The position numbers and the translations under genes were made by a program. A stretch of DNA of 64,000 bases from Telmatherina bonti (taxonomy: Eukaryota > Chordata > Actinopteri > Atheriniformes > Telmatherinidae), in contig OW121844.1 in the NCBI GenBank assembly GCA_933228915.1, positions 20,743,275 through 20,807,274 of the forward strand. Reading direction: 5' to 3'. How positions within the stretch are numbered: the stretch's first letter is position 1; every line of letters starts with the position of its first letter. A model generated the notes under the pieces. The model saw only the letters and a list, made by a program, of their open reading frames with translations. It was not told where the DNA came from and did not search any database. This document shows positions 46,101-55,700 of this stretch, in pieces.

Positions 46101-49100
46101 AGGTCTGATCATTAGTTTACCAGGTCAGCTTTGTTAAAGGGAAAAGACTTAGTCTTGTGTCTGGTTTAGACTTGTGTCATAAACCAAGTCAGTTTCCATG
46201 CAGCATCACAGGAAGAAGGTCGCTGGTTCGATACTCGGCTGGGGCGCGGTTTGGTCAGTGGCCTTTCTGTGTGGAGTTTGCATGTTCTCCCTGTGTGCGT
46301 GGGTTCTCTCCGGCGTCCTCCCACCATCCAAAGACATACATGTTAGGTTAATTGGTTACTCTAAATCAGTGAGTGTGACTGGTGGTTTGTCTCTGTGTGG
46401 CCCTGCGATGGACTGGCGAGCTGTCCATGGTGTACCCTGCCTTTCACCCAAAGACAGCTTCCCTGTGACCCTTCGTCAGACTAAGTGGTTAGGATGACTG
46501 AATGAGTTTCCATGCAGTATGTGGGAAAAGATGGATCTTTCTACAAATGAAAAATGTTCAATAATGCAAAGTCTTGTTAAAAGGTAAAATTGTTTGTGTG
46601 ACTGGGACGGCAAACTGGTTCTTTCAGATGAAAGCTTTGCAAGGAAGGTCTCTTTCAAGCTAATGCTGACATCCACCATCAGTATTTTGCATAGAAATTT
46701 CTGGTAAATTCTGTCACAAATAAATGATACAAATACTGTTTTCATTCCTCTGGTGCCTCTCAGTTTCCGATCAGATTCCACAGAGGAACATTTGCAGTGG
46801 GCTCAGAAATACATTTTCATCACTGATGAATGGCGTGCTACACTGGATGGTCTACAGATGGAGTTCTGGATGGTTGATGGATGGCCACCATGTCCCAACA
46901 AGGAATCTGGTCATAGAGTGACATTTCATTCATTCATTCATTTTCCAAACCGCTTAATCCAATTCATGGTTGCAGGGAAGCTGGAGCCTATCCCAGCAGT
47001 CTTTGGGCGAAAGGCAGAGTACACCCTGGACAGCTCGCCAGTCCATCACAGGGCCAAAGAGTGACATTTCACATGGGAATAAATCTGAGGATACTCTGGG
47101 CTCTCCTTTACAACTCACACTGTCTCAGGAGAGCCCAGAGTATCCTCAGAGACCCCTCCCACCGTGGTCACTATCTTTTTAAACTGTTGCCCCCAGGCAG
47201 AAGCTTCTGGATGATTAAAACAAGAACGAACAGGCTGAAAGACAGTTTTTATCCCAGAGCTGTTGCATCCCTGAACTCTGTTTCCACAAAACAATAAATC
47301 TTAGCTGCCGTTTTAGAGCCTGTGAAACAATGTCAATTTTTTTAGCATTATCTTATCTCATTAATAGTGCTTGTTTTTTATAGTATTGTTTCTGAGTCTT
47401 ATTTATTTATATGTATTTATTTATTTCTTTAATCATTTTAACATGAGAGCTGTTAAGTCATTTTCGTTGCACTTGTGCAATGACAATAAAGTTTACTGAA
47501 TTGAATGGAATGAAGGGGGTGTGATGGTAAGATCTTTTAGCGTGCCTGAAGATGTTAAAAGTAGAGTATGTAAGATTTTCAATATTTTCAAAAGAAATTA
47601 ACTAAAAAAAATAACTACAATCATAATTAGATAGTTTTTTAAACATGTAGGTTCCAGTCTGTCCATACTTGATGCGTTATTAAATTACAAGTTTAATTAA
47701 TGACAAAGACCCTTCTTGAATGTTTTCTGACCAGTAAAAAGAAAAGTACTTCTTTTTCACCAGTAGGGGGAGTATAAGCCCATTTATTGCAGAGCGGCTC
47801 TGAGCTACAGCTCACAAGCGATTCCTGCCCTCATTGGAGCTGGCAAGGAGGAGGGGTGAGGGGTGAGTTTTGCTCATTACTGCCAACATGTGGTCATTTG
47901 TGGAGGTAGCAGTTTTGTGGTTTTGCTCACGACCTGGTGTTTGCCACCTGGTGGTGGAAAGAATCGCCTTGAAATCTTACATACTCTGCCTTTAAAATGA
48001 ATCTTTGCAAAATATGCAAACAATGCAAAGACTATCTCCTGCAATAAAGATGACATACCACTAAATGTTTAGCTGCTAAAGGGTTTAAATAGAGAAAAAC
48101 TCATGGTGTATTGACCAAGATCTATGAGGGTGGGCAGCAGTAGACCTCCAAACGGCAACTTTAGGAAGCAGTTTTGGTATTTTCAGAGATATCATGGCGG
48201 AAAACAATCACAGATTTATAAGTTTAGCGGATGAGAGCGCTAAGGTGATATCAAAGAAAGGCTCCCATGTTAACGTGGAACTGGATCTGGAAGAGCTTTG
48301 GTCTCATTTGGCTTTAGAAAGACGATCTCCTACGTAAAGATACAAATGGTGTATATATTTGCAGTTATTAAAAACTTATTCCATGCTTTAAAGGTGGAGT
48401 ATGTAAGATTTTCAATATTTTCAAAATAAATTAACTAAAAAAAAAAAAACTACAATCATAATTAGTTTTTTTTAAACATGTAGGTTCCAGTCTGTCCACA
48501 TTTGATGTGTTTATAACAAATAACAAATAACAAAGACCCTTCTTAAATGTTTGCCTACCAGTCATTTGTCATTTGTCATTAATTAAACTTGTAATTTAAC
48601 AACGTATAGTAGTTATTTTATTAGTTAATTTATTTTGAAAATATTGAAAATCTTACATACTCCACCTTTAAATCTGTTATACAGGATCATGTGGAAGTTT
48701 GTGTGTTATGAAGTGAATTAAAAATACGCATCATGTAATAGTGTTACATGTTCCCATACAAATTTTAATCAAATATAAGTCTTAAATGGTTTATGTGATC
48801 CTGTGCTTGGTATTTATTTTTATTCACACAACAGATCAGATCCTGACAGAGAGACTGGGAGCTTCCACTGGTGCAAACATGTCACCTTTTAAATAAACTG
48901 ATAAAAACCTGAGTCAGACTGCAGGCTGCTTTTCAAGAGTTTCCTTTATAAAAAAAAAAAAAAAGAAAAAAAAAAGTGGATTGTTTCGCAGAAAGACATG
49001 CAGAGCAGAAAAGAGGAGCAGCACACTCGCCCATACAGAAACAAACACACACACAGATCAGCGAGTGTATGAGGAAGTCACCTTGGTCAGGAGGTGAGAA

Positions 49101-52100
49101 GGCTTTCCAGCTATGCTTTTCAGAATGAGCGAAGTTTCTCGGTCCAGATAGGAATGCTTGGGCGAAGAGTAGGGGTTGGGATGAAAGAAAAAAAAAAAAA
49201 AAAAAAAAAAAAGAAGAGCAGAAGAAGAGACAACACATAGAAAAGTCAGTGCCAGATGATTCTTTGAGGCTTATTAATTGCAGGTATTTTGATTTTGTTT
49301 TTAAATAAAGCGTGGAAGCGAGCAGAAGATCCATAAATGAAGTGCTCAGCAGTTGTGCTTGTCATTAGCTGCAGCTGTGGGTAAAGAAGCAACGATTGTG
49401 ACAAGAACTGAAGATATGCAGTCACTGCTTTGGATCTGACTGTAAAAAAAAAACACAAATAACACTCATCATTCTGGACAGCAAGATGACATCTAGTCGA
49501 CGGCTTTTTCACTCTGCACTGAAATACTCAGGGCTGCATGCTTACAGAACAAAAACTGCGCACAAAAAAACTGTTGCAAGTGAGGAGAAAATTGCTCAAA
49601 ATTGACAAAAATCATCTTTAACAAATGCACGTATCACAATCTTAAAAAGTTAAATCTGCAGCCTGGCATGCACTTACAGTGGCCCGATCCATTTCACCCT
49701 CCCGTGAGGTGAAGTCAAGCTGCCGCCTGGCCGGGTTACCATTGGCCCGTCGCAGTGTGACATGCTGGGTAAGTCAGGACGTGCAGGCAAGGTGTGTGTG
49801 GAAAGTGGCCAATGATATAGAGAAGGATGCAAACACAGAGAAAACATAAAACACATGCAAAGGGGTGGCAGGGCACATGCAATACATGTTTCTTCTCAGC
49901 TGGTCTGGTCTAATGCTCAACTCCTCTTTTCTTTCTTTAGCTTCATGAGTTCTAAGCAAAGCATTAGCTGTGATTCGCTGAGTGTAAAGCAGGTTAAAGA
50001 CATCTTAACTAAAGTTTAGAAGATATTTAGCTTTTGTTAGAGAGCCAGTTTGCTTAGTGAGAGAACAAAGGAGTTCAGAGAAGGTAGGTGTTCACATTGT
50101 AATCTAAGACGCTTCAGATTACAATGTATTTGGTGAGACTGTCTGAAGCACAACACACAGGCTGGTCGGGTTATCCATGCAACGTGGTGGATTTGAGCCA
50201 ACTCAGCTGATCCGAGATTTTCTGAATTTTTTCTGATTCAGAAACTGAATCAAGCTGATAAAACTAGTATATTTTAGTGTATTTGAGTGCTGGTCATACC
50301 TCTGTGCTGGTCTGGTTCTGTCCTTGTGTGCTTGGGCTGCTGTGGGGCTCCACCTCTCCCCCCATCATCACTTTATCCGTGTCCAACGAGTCCATGCTGG
50401 AAGCTGAGGCACATGCTGAATTTACACTGGACCGCTGAGACGGTGCTTCCTGCTCACTGACCGCACCCACTGAGCCTGTCCGCCGGTGCTGGCTGCCGCC
50501 GGACGAGGGCCGCCGGAGGGTGGTGGAGGAAACTGAAGATGATGATGATGATGAGGACGATGATGACGTTTGCCGTGCTGCCTCGTCCATGCTGAGAGAG
50601 GCCCTTTCCAGCTGGGAGGTGATGTCATCCAGGGAGATATTGGAGGCTGCGGGGCGGGAGTTGACACTTCCACCTCGTACCGTGTTGGCTGGCGATGCTC
50701 GGGTACTGCTACTGGAACTTCCTGTTGGAGAAGGTTGAACAGTTCAACTGGTGGAACGTAGCAGTTCACGCAGGAGAGGACTCGAAACATGGATATCGCA
50801 GCATTCATGACACCTTTACTGTTGGCTATGCTGCACATTAGGGGTGGGAAAATCAAATATTTTGGGATTTTTTGATTCACAATTTTAAAATAGATTTTTT
50901 TGTTAAAAAATAATTTTTTTCCCCAAATAAATAAAAATTAATTATAATTTTTCTTTCTCATTTTTATTGTTTTTATTGATCTTTTTACTTGTCTTCTTGG
51001 GTATTATAGCATCAGAATGATGGTCTGGCTACTGTGTTCTCTTGAAATCAAGAGAAATGACTAGTAAAATGTGTTTTGTACATTTTTTTTTGTTTTAATA
51101 AAAAAAAAATCAGAAATATCGAAAAATTGTGAGAATCGCAATTTAAATCAAATCGACATCCAAAAAATTGGAATCAAATCGAACCGGGACAAAAGCATAT
51201 CGTCATAGCCTTTCAGCACATATCAGTACATCAGTTAGAAAAATGTCCATTTTTCTCCAATTCCCAGCAAAAGATAAGTCTGGATGAGTTTAGAGGTGAG
51301 GATGAAGTAGCACCTGAAATAACAGGGTTCTATTTGCAACTCTGATAATTAACAGGATTTGCTGGCTGATCGGGCAAGCTATTAACAGGAATACAAGTTT
51401 ATAACATCACCTAAGTCAGTGTTTTGCACATATAAACACCATGATGTAACTAACAGTAGCGTAAGCTAACTTCTGCAGTTGTAATTATCTGTTTCTTTTT
51501 TTAATGCAGTGTCTTAAAACATGGAGGCTGCTGAGGATTGTCTATTTTTGTGCGCCTTAAAATGATTTCTCAGACTGGGAACTAAAAATTTTGAACTTTT
51601 AATCTGAAATAAAATAAGTAACTCATTTTTATGTACTTGAAGGCCAGTTTGCACTCATTGGCGAGTTGATCAGTAAATCAGTGCTAAATGCTAAGTGGGC
51701 TGATTCTTTGAAGTGTGCTAAATTAGCTTGGTGACTAACTTTATTAAATATATTTCATGGTGAATTCTGTGGGAAAGAAAAACTTCCTTTAGTGTGGACT
51801 TTGGCTTTTACAAAAAGACATGCAACATATTAAAAGAAAGAAAAAAAAACTGCAAAAGGACATTTTAAAACAGCATGAAACACTATTCTAAATGGGCACA
51901 AATCAGCAGATTTACCTCCACTACTTCCCCCTCCACTGGTGCCTGTGTGCTTGGTGCTGGCACTGCGTCCCCCAGGGGCCCGTTGCTGGCCTTTGTTCTG
52001 GCCCCTAGAGGTTGAATTTGGTTTGGAGATGGTACTGAGCTCCTGTTCGATGGAGCACAGGTCAGCCATCAGAGCGTCCAAGTCCACTGTGTCTCCCTGG

Positions 52101-52744
52101 TTTAAAGCCTCTGGAAGGAGCAAACATGGCAGAGGGGAGATTAAATGATTTAAATGAGCAGTTTTTGTAGTTTTTTTCCCCCACACTGAATAAGATGAGT
52201 GAGGTCTCACCATTTATGTTATACATTGAGAAGCGGTATGAGAAGTTGGCCATGTTTGTCTCCTGCCTGAGAGGCGGTTTCTGCAGCGCTTTCTGCGGCC
52301 TGCCGTCATCCAGACTCTACAGCGCGCGCACACAAGCAGAACATGAGGAGAACATCCTGACAATACAGTTAAAGCACAGCGTCTTAACAACCATGTCTGT
52401 CTGCGAGACTCCTTAGTCACACACACGGACCTACAAGATATGCACAACATACAGTGAAGGGTGGGAGGGAAGTTGCTAGGATACAAGCTGAGAGACAGGA
52501 TTAGCAGTGGTACGGTTGCTATGGATACATCCCCTTCCTTCTTTGTCTGTGCTCTTCTACCTGTGCGAGTCTCTGTGTGTGTGTGTGTAACGCCACCACC
52601 CTGTTTGCGTGCACATGTGTTGACCTGTGTGAGCTTGTCCAGCTCTCCCAGCCAGGCTCCAAACATCTTGTCCAGATCCTGGTCCTCCTTGTCGCTGTCC
52701 TCCTCAGCTGCATGATCCAGTTCATCATCTGATACCTGTTCCAT
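34630..52744 (-). CDS. raph1: Lamellipodin (Ras-associated and pleckstrin homology domains protein 1)
   Basis: MRL-family adaptor that links Ras/Rap and PI(3,4)P2 signals to Ena/VASP-driven actin assembly at lamellipodia (family knowledge). Coding exons: 52744-52625, 52316-52211, 52110-51916, 50721-50300, 42161-42084, 40309-40150, 40069-39948, 39673-39608, 39523-39380, 38962-38852, 38745-38647, 38510-38390, 37346-37210, 37107-34630; 1452 aa, plus 54 aa if the cassette exons 49764-49678 and 49156-49082 are included. The start encodes MEQVSDDELDHAAEEDSDKE and lies at the first base of its exon, so 5'UTR exons lie upstream. Order: talin-binding-like N-terminus, Ser-rich linker, coiled helix (EEQAAKLKAEKIRVALEK), RA domain, PH domain, proline-rich tail. 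The C-terminus GYATLRRGPPPAPPKR is typical of RAPH1 and excludes the paralogue apbb1ip (RIAM). I cannot decide between fish raph1a and raph1b. Confidence 0.96.
37634..37780 (-). mobile_element. Retroposon 3' tail, inverted
   Basis: Reverse complement of the 14980-15120 tail type (TTCAACTTTATTTATAATAG ... GAAAGCCAATTCATATTAG). In the raph1 intron between 38390 and 37346; the rest of that intron shows nothing recognisable. Confidence 0.65.
38647..39523 (-). CDS. raph1: raph1 PH-domain exons
   Basis: Three exons (39523-39380, 38962-38852, 38745-38647) encode MEGVLWLKEDGKKSWKKRYF, RASGIYYVPKGKAK, DLVCFLQLDHVNVYYG, KAPTDYCLALK and DDVRTLHQWVNGIRIAK, about residues 435-541. The basic loop KKSWKKR is the phosphoinositide-binding signature of PH domains. 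Nearly identical to human RAPH1. Confidence 0.96.
39948..40309 (-). CDS. raph1: raph1 Ras-association domain exons
   Basis: Exons 40309-40150 and 40069-39948 encode LVIRVHMSDESSKTMMVDER, TVRQVLDSLLDKSHCGYS and FEDHENLVENLLNW, about residues 308-401. This is the RA domain, which couples with the PH domain as one unit in MRL proteins. A phase-1 GAG codon is split across the intron. Confidence 0.96.
40310..42083 (-). other. raph1 intron without recognisable features
   Basis: About 1.8 kb between the coiled-coil and RA exons. A MITE-like start (AAAGGTACAGTGTGTAACTT) occurs at 40610 but no matching end was seen. The small open frames show no family resemblance. Confidence 0.6.
42084..42161 (-). 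CDS. raph1: raph1 coiled-coil exon before the RA domain
   Basis: A 78-nt phase-0 exon encoding EEQAAKLKAEKIRVALEK then IKEAQVKK, identical to human. It follows either the Ser-rich exon at 50300 directly or the proposed cassettes. Confidence 0.95.
42162..45130. other. raph1 intron, left part
   Basis: Mostly featureless. A locally CpG-richer block spans about 42800-43200, a polycytosine run lies at 43301-43312, and A-runs occur. No exon with homology was found. Confidence 0.55.
45131..45314. mobile_element. hAT MITE (CAGGGGTGTCAAACT family), second copy
   Basis: Foldback with GAGGGCCGGAATCCAGCAGG on the left and CCTGCAGGATACCGGCCCTC on the right, ending CAGTTTGACACCCCTG. The left end is eroded into a C run. 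Confidence 0.8.
46158..46490 (+). mobile_element. Interspersed repeat with the fish GTGTGGAGTTTGCATGTTCT motif
   Basis: GTCGCTGGTTCGATACTCGG resembles a tRNA B-box-like SINE region; TGTGTGGAGTTTGCATGTTC and GCGATGGACTGGCGAGCTGT follow. This repeat is common in fish genomes. An inverted partial copy is at 46925-47060. Not a tRNA gene: no cloverleaf can be built. Confidence 0.75.
46925..47060 (-). mobile_element. Inverted partial copy of the 46158-46490 repeat
   Basis: Contains CATTCATTCATTCATTTTCC, GGAAGCTGGAGCCTATCCCA and ACAGCTCGCCAGTCCATCAC, the reverse complement of the right part of the neighbouring copy. Confidence 0.75.
47061..47505 (+). mobile_element. L2/CR1-like LINE 3' end
   Basis: The frame reads AQSILRDPSHRGHYLFKLLP then TRTNRLKDSFYPRAVASLN, the conserved post-RT C-terminus of L2/CR1-type LINEs. 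AT-rich 3' sequence and AATAAAGTTTACTGAATTGA follow. The 5' end of the fragment forms a short inverted repeat (TGAGGATACTCTGGGCTCTC and its inverse). Truncated, not functional. Confidence 0.75.
47555..47995. repeat. Foldback MITE family, longer copy with internal unique DNA
   Basis: Shares the left arm of 14048-14402 (GTATGTAAGATTTTCAATAT) and ends AAATCTTACATACTCTGCC, but between the ends holds about 250 bp of non-palindromic, moderately GC-rich sequence. It could be the longer progenitor form from which the foldback copies derive. Confidence 0.7.
48388..48671. repeat. Foldback MITE family, copy 3
   Basis: TTTAAAGGTGGAGTATGTAA at the left and TTACATACTCCACCTTTAAA at the right, with shortened inner arms. 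About 285 bp. Only about 390 bp from the longer copy. Confidence 0.85.
49082..49156 (-). CDS. raph1: Proposed raph1 cassette exon 2 (75 nt)
   Basis: Bounded by a long pyrimidine tract and acceptor GCCCAAG|CATTCC, and donor CCAAG|GTGACT; 25 open codons beginning HSYLDRETSLILKSIAGK. Phase 0 at both ends. The balanced, protein-like composition supports a real coding exon. Confidence 0.62.
49678..49764 (-). CDS. raph1: Proposed raph1 cassette exon 1 (87 nt)
   Basis: Bounded by acceptor TTACCCAG|CATGTC and strong donor ACT|GTAAGTGC; 29 open codons beginning HVTLRRANGNPARRQL. Phase 0 at both ends, matching the phase-0 junction it would enter (TSTE before it, EEQ after). I do not know this peptide in the main human isoform, so use is inferred from sequence only. 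Confidence 0.6.
50300..52744 (-). CDS. raph1: raph1 N-terminal exons
   Basis: Four exons. The first (52744-52625) encodes an acidic helix and DKMFGAWLGELDKLTQ, the second NMANFSYRFSMYNIN, the third ALNQGDTVDLDALMADL then CSIEQELS, and the fourth a Ser-rich linker with ISLDDITSQLERASLSMDEA and SSMDSLDTDKV. The order agrees with human RAPH1. The polyserine run (TSSSSSSSSSSSVSS) is encoded by mixed codons. Confidence 0.95.
50839..51213 (+). mobile_element. hAT-like MITE (TAGGG...CCCTA family), copy 4
   Basis: Starts TAGGGGTGGGAAAATC, ends CATATCGTCATAGCCTT. Flanks CTGCACAT and CAGCACAT form a near-perfect 8-bp duplication. It lies in the raph1 intron between 51916 and 50721. Confidence 0.8.
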
Positions 52745-55700
52745 CTGCGGATACACACACACACACAAAAGCAGACACATGACACATAAATTCACATGCT
52801 TTCAAGTCACACACCCACAAAACAAGGATGATCTAAATGAGGAGATGAAGGGGAAACGAAAAAAACTCAGACCATACGAATCTCACTGCCTGTTGCCATG
52901 ACAACCGCTTGTGGACCCCCTAGCGGGCACCCTGTGCCTTGTGATCAATGGAATGCCCTGTAATGTCTCATGTGCTGTTCACATCTGACACACCCAGAGC
53001 CTAGTAAGGAAGAAGAGGAGGAGGAGCAAGGCATCTTCCCCTGGGTAGCAAAAACCACCACTACATCCTCATTTAAATCAGTAAGTCGGAGCTAAATCAT
53101 GAGGAAAATATCAATCAGCGTCACAGGATGCGGTGATACCATATCATGTATTTTGGACTATCCAGCCTGGTTGTTGTGAGGCTGCAGCTGTTTTTGTGCA
53201 AAGGTGATGGCAGTGCTCCCTCTAGTGGACAAAAAGGAGGGCTGACAAGAATCTTATGACAAAAATGACTGTTTTATGACAGAATATCGACAAAAAACAG
53301 CAAATCTCTCATCTAAGCTCCAACCAATCTAATATTTTCACAAATTTCTCCATTATCTTGTGTTTCCAGTAGCAATACGAGCCAGTAAAGCAAAAACTCA
53401 AGGGCACCAATCTGTAGACAAAACATTAACAACCTCAAAACAACAGACAAAAATAAGAGATTAAACTTCAAGAACGTTGCATCTCTCTCGATTTAGTTGT
53501 AGCATCTGCGACAGCTGATATTGCTACAAACTGCAGTAGTCAAACCTGAAGGAATGAATAAATTCACAAGAATGTGCTCTAGAAGTAGGTTATCTAATCA
53601 GGAGGAAGGGTGATCAAGCGCAGCCTGTGATGTCTGGTTGGATGCCAGAGGAAGCACAAACACAAAGATTTGCTTATTGCATACTTCCAGTTTCACCTAC
53701 AAGGGAAATATGCAAGACCAAAGTATTTCTGGATGGTAAAAACAAACTGATCCGGAGTGTATTCTTCCCCTGGAGTGAGCCCCTTTCTTGGTCCTGCGCC
53801 CCTGCTACAGTCCAGCTGGATGGAATATTCCCAAGTAATCCCATTGATGTTTTCAGAGGGTGTCATTCCTTCCTGTTATCCACGCTATGTGGTGTCAGTC
53901 GCTAGTGGGGACTGTACCAAACAAGGATTAACCCCTTTGATGACCCTTGTTCTTTTGATCCAGTAAAGTGTGACTGTGTATGAGGGTTTGTGTGTCCACG
54001 CCTTTGTGGTTCTGCTGAATACTTGAAGAAATTGCTGTATTATTACAAAGTAATAAAAGCTGGTGATAAACCAAGCTAATAAACTGGTTGGATGAAGACA
54101 AACACACACACACACACACACACACACGCAGCAGATGAAGGATGCTTGTTACAGCGACGATGACGGACAGCTTCCTGCTTCGGCAGAGCCATTAAACACG
54201 ACAAACACAGCCTGTCGTTTTGTTGAGGAGATTGGTCTGAACACTGAACATAAGCCAACCAAATGTATGTGTGTGTGCTGGAAATCACACCCATGCTCTC
54301 ACGAACGTGTGTGGGAGTTAGAACAGGAAATAGGCTGGATGTGCAGAATTCCTCATTTCCCTTATGACCCGCTCCGTGTAAGTTGTCCTCCGGTTTTATC
54401 CATGCCACTTACTGGGAAGGGGAGGGACTTGTGGGTCAAAGGAGGAGCTCAGGGGGCTGTCAGTAAGTGATTCCTTCACCCTTACATCCACCTACATGAC
54501 CCAAAGGTTTACCAGTAAACAAAAGTTATAAATTACTCTCATTTAGCTCCACAGGGGTCACAGACATGTAATTGTGTGCATAATAAAAGAAGAGCATCTC
54601 CGCTGTGACGTCACTGCTCACTGGAGGCAGACTTAAAGAGGAAATGACAAAAAGATAACTTAATACCTAAAATGATCCTCCATTATGTTCAAAAACATGT
54701 TCTCTGAGGTGTCTCTGAATGTAAACACCAGCACAGAATGACTCACTGAGGTGCACTTTTACTGATGTGTTTAACTAGCAATCAGCCTGGGGTTCTTCAC
54801 ACATTTGTTTTAGTAAAGCCCACAAACACAGGCAGTATGCTGTAGCTACAGCTGGTCCACATGCAAACAGCATAAAAACAAACATAGAAAAAAAGAAAGG
54901 AAGATTCCTCCTCATAAACAATCCTCTTTTTCGAAAATAGCTCAGTTAATGTCGTCCTAATGGAATCAGAGCCTCAACAGGAGATCCTGCTGCAGGTTTA
55001 AGTGAATTACCACCTGAGGCCCTGCTTTTAAGCTTATGGAGCATGACCCAAGCGAGACACAAGCATAGCAGAGAACTCTGTGTTTGTGGTTGTGTGTGCG
55101 CGCACATATGTAGAACCATTATCACAAAGCAAATGCCAGCCTTGGCCTTTTCCCTCATGTACTGCATGGTTCCTGCATCTTATCTGAGCATGACCAACGT
55201 TCATCTGTCTCCTGCCACCGCTGAGTGGGTCAGGGGTTTAGGTTGAAAGATTAAAGGTCAAAGGCCTTCCTGTTGGGAGTCTCTTTCTGTAGCCTTTATA
55301 TTTTTTTGAGAAAAGAATTTTCATTTATTGCTGATGTTGCAGCATTGAGAAAGAGAGAGGATGCACAGTTTTCCTGCAGAGCAGCAGGGATGCTTGAGAT
55401 GCAAGTTCCCACAGCCAAAACAGATGGATAAAATCAGAGAAATAAAGGCAGAAGAGCCCAGACATTTTAATAAAGAGTTGAAGTCAAATGAATAGAAAAA
55501 CAGGATCCTGGATAGGCATGATAAATAAATCACTTCTGGCTGATGAAAACAAACTAGTAATGAAAGCTAGCAACATAATCCATCTTTTTAAAAGCTATTT
55601 TAATGTTTAAAAAGAAAAACACTTTGAATAAAATATAAAAGGGGGAAAAAAGAAATCACAAAAACATCCAAAGAGATTGCAAAAAAAAAGGAAAATTTAC

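Noticed and set aside
46198..46497. 99-aa open frame and a possible tRNA (GGTTCGATACTCGG)
   Set aside because: Lies in an interspersed repeat; no acceptor stem or full cloverleaf can be formed.
54135..54470. 111-aa plus-strand frame and the antisense 110-aa frame
   Set aside because: Mutual shadows beside a CA microsatellite, no domain, no supporting splice sites.
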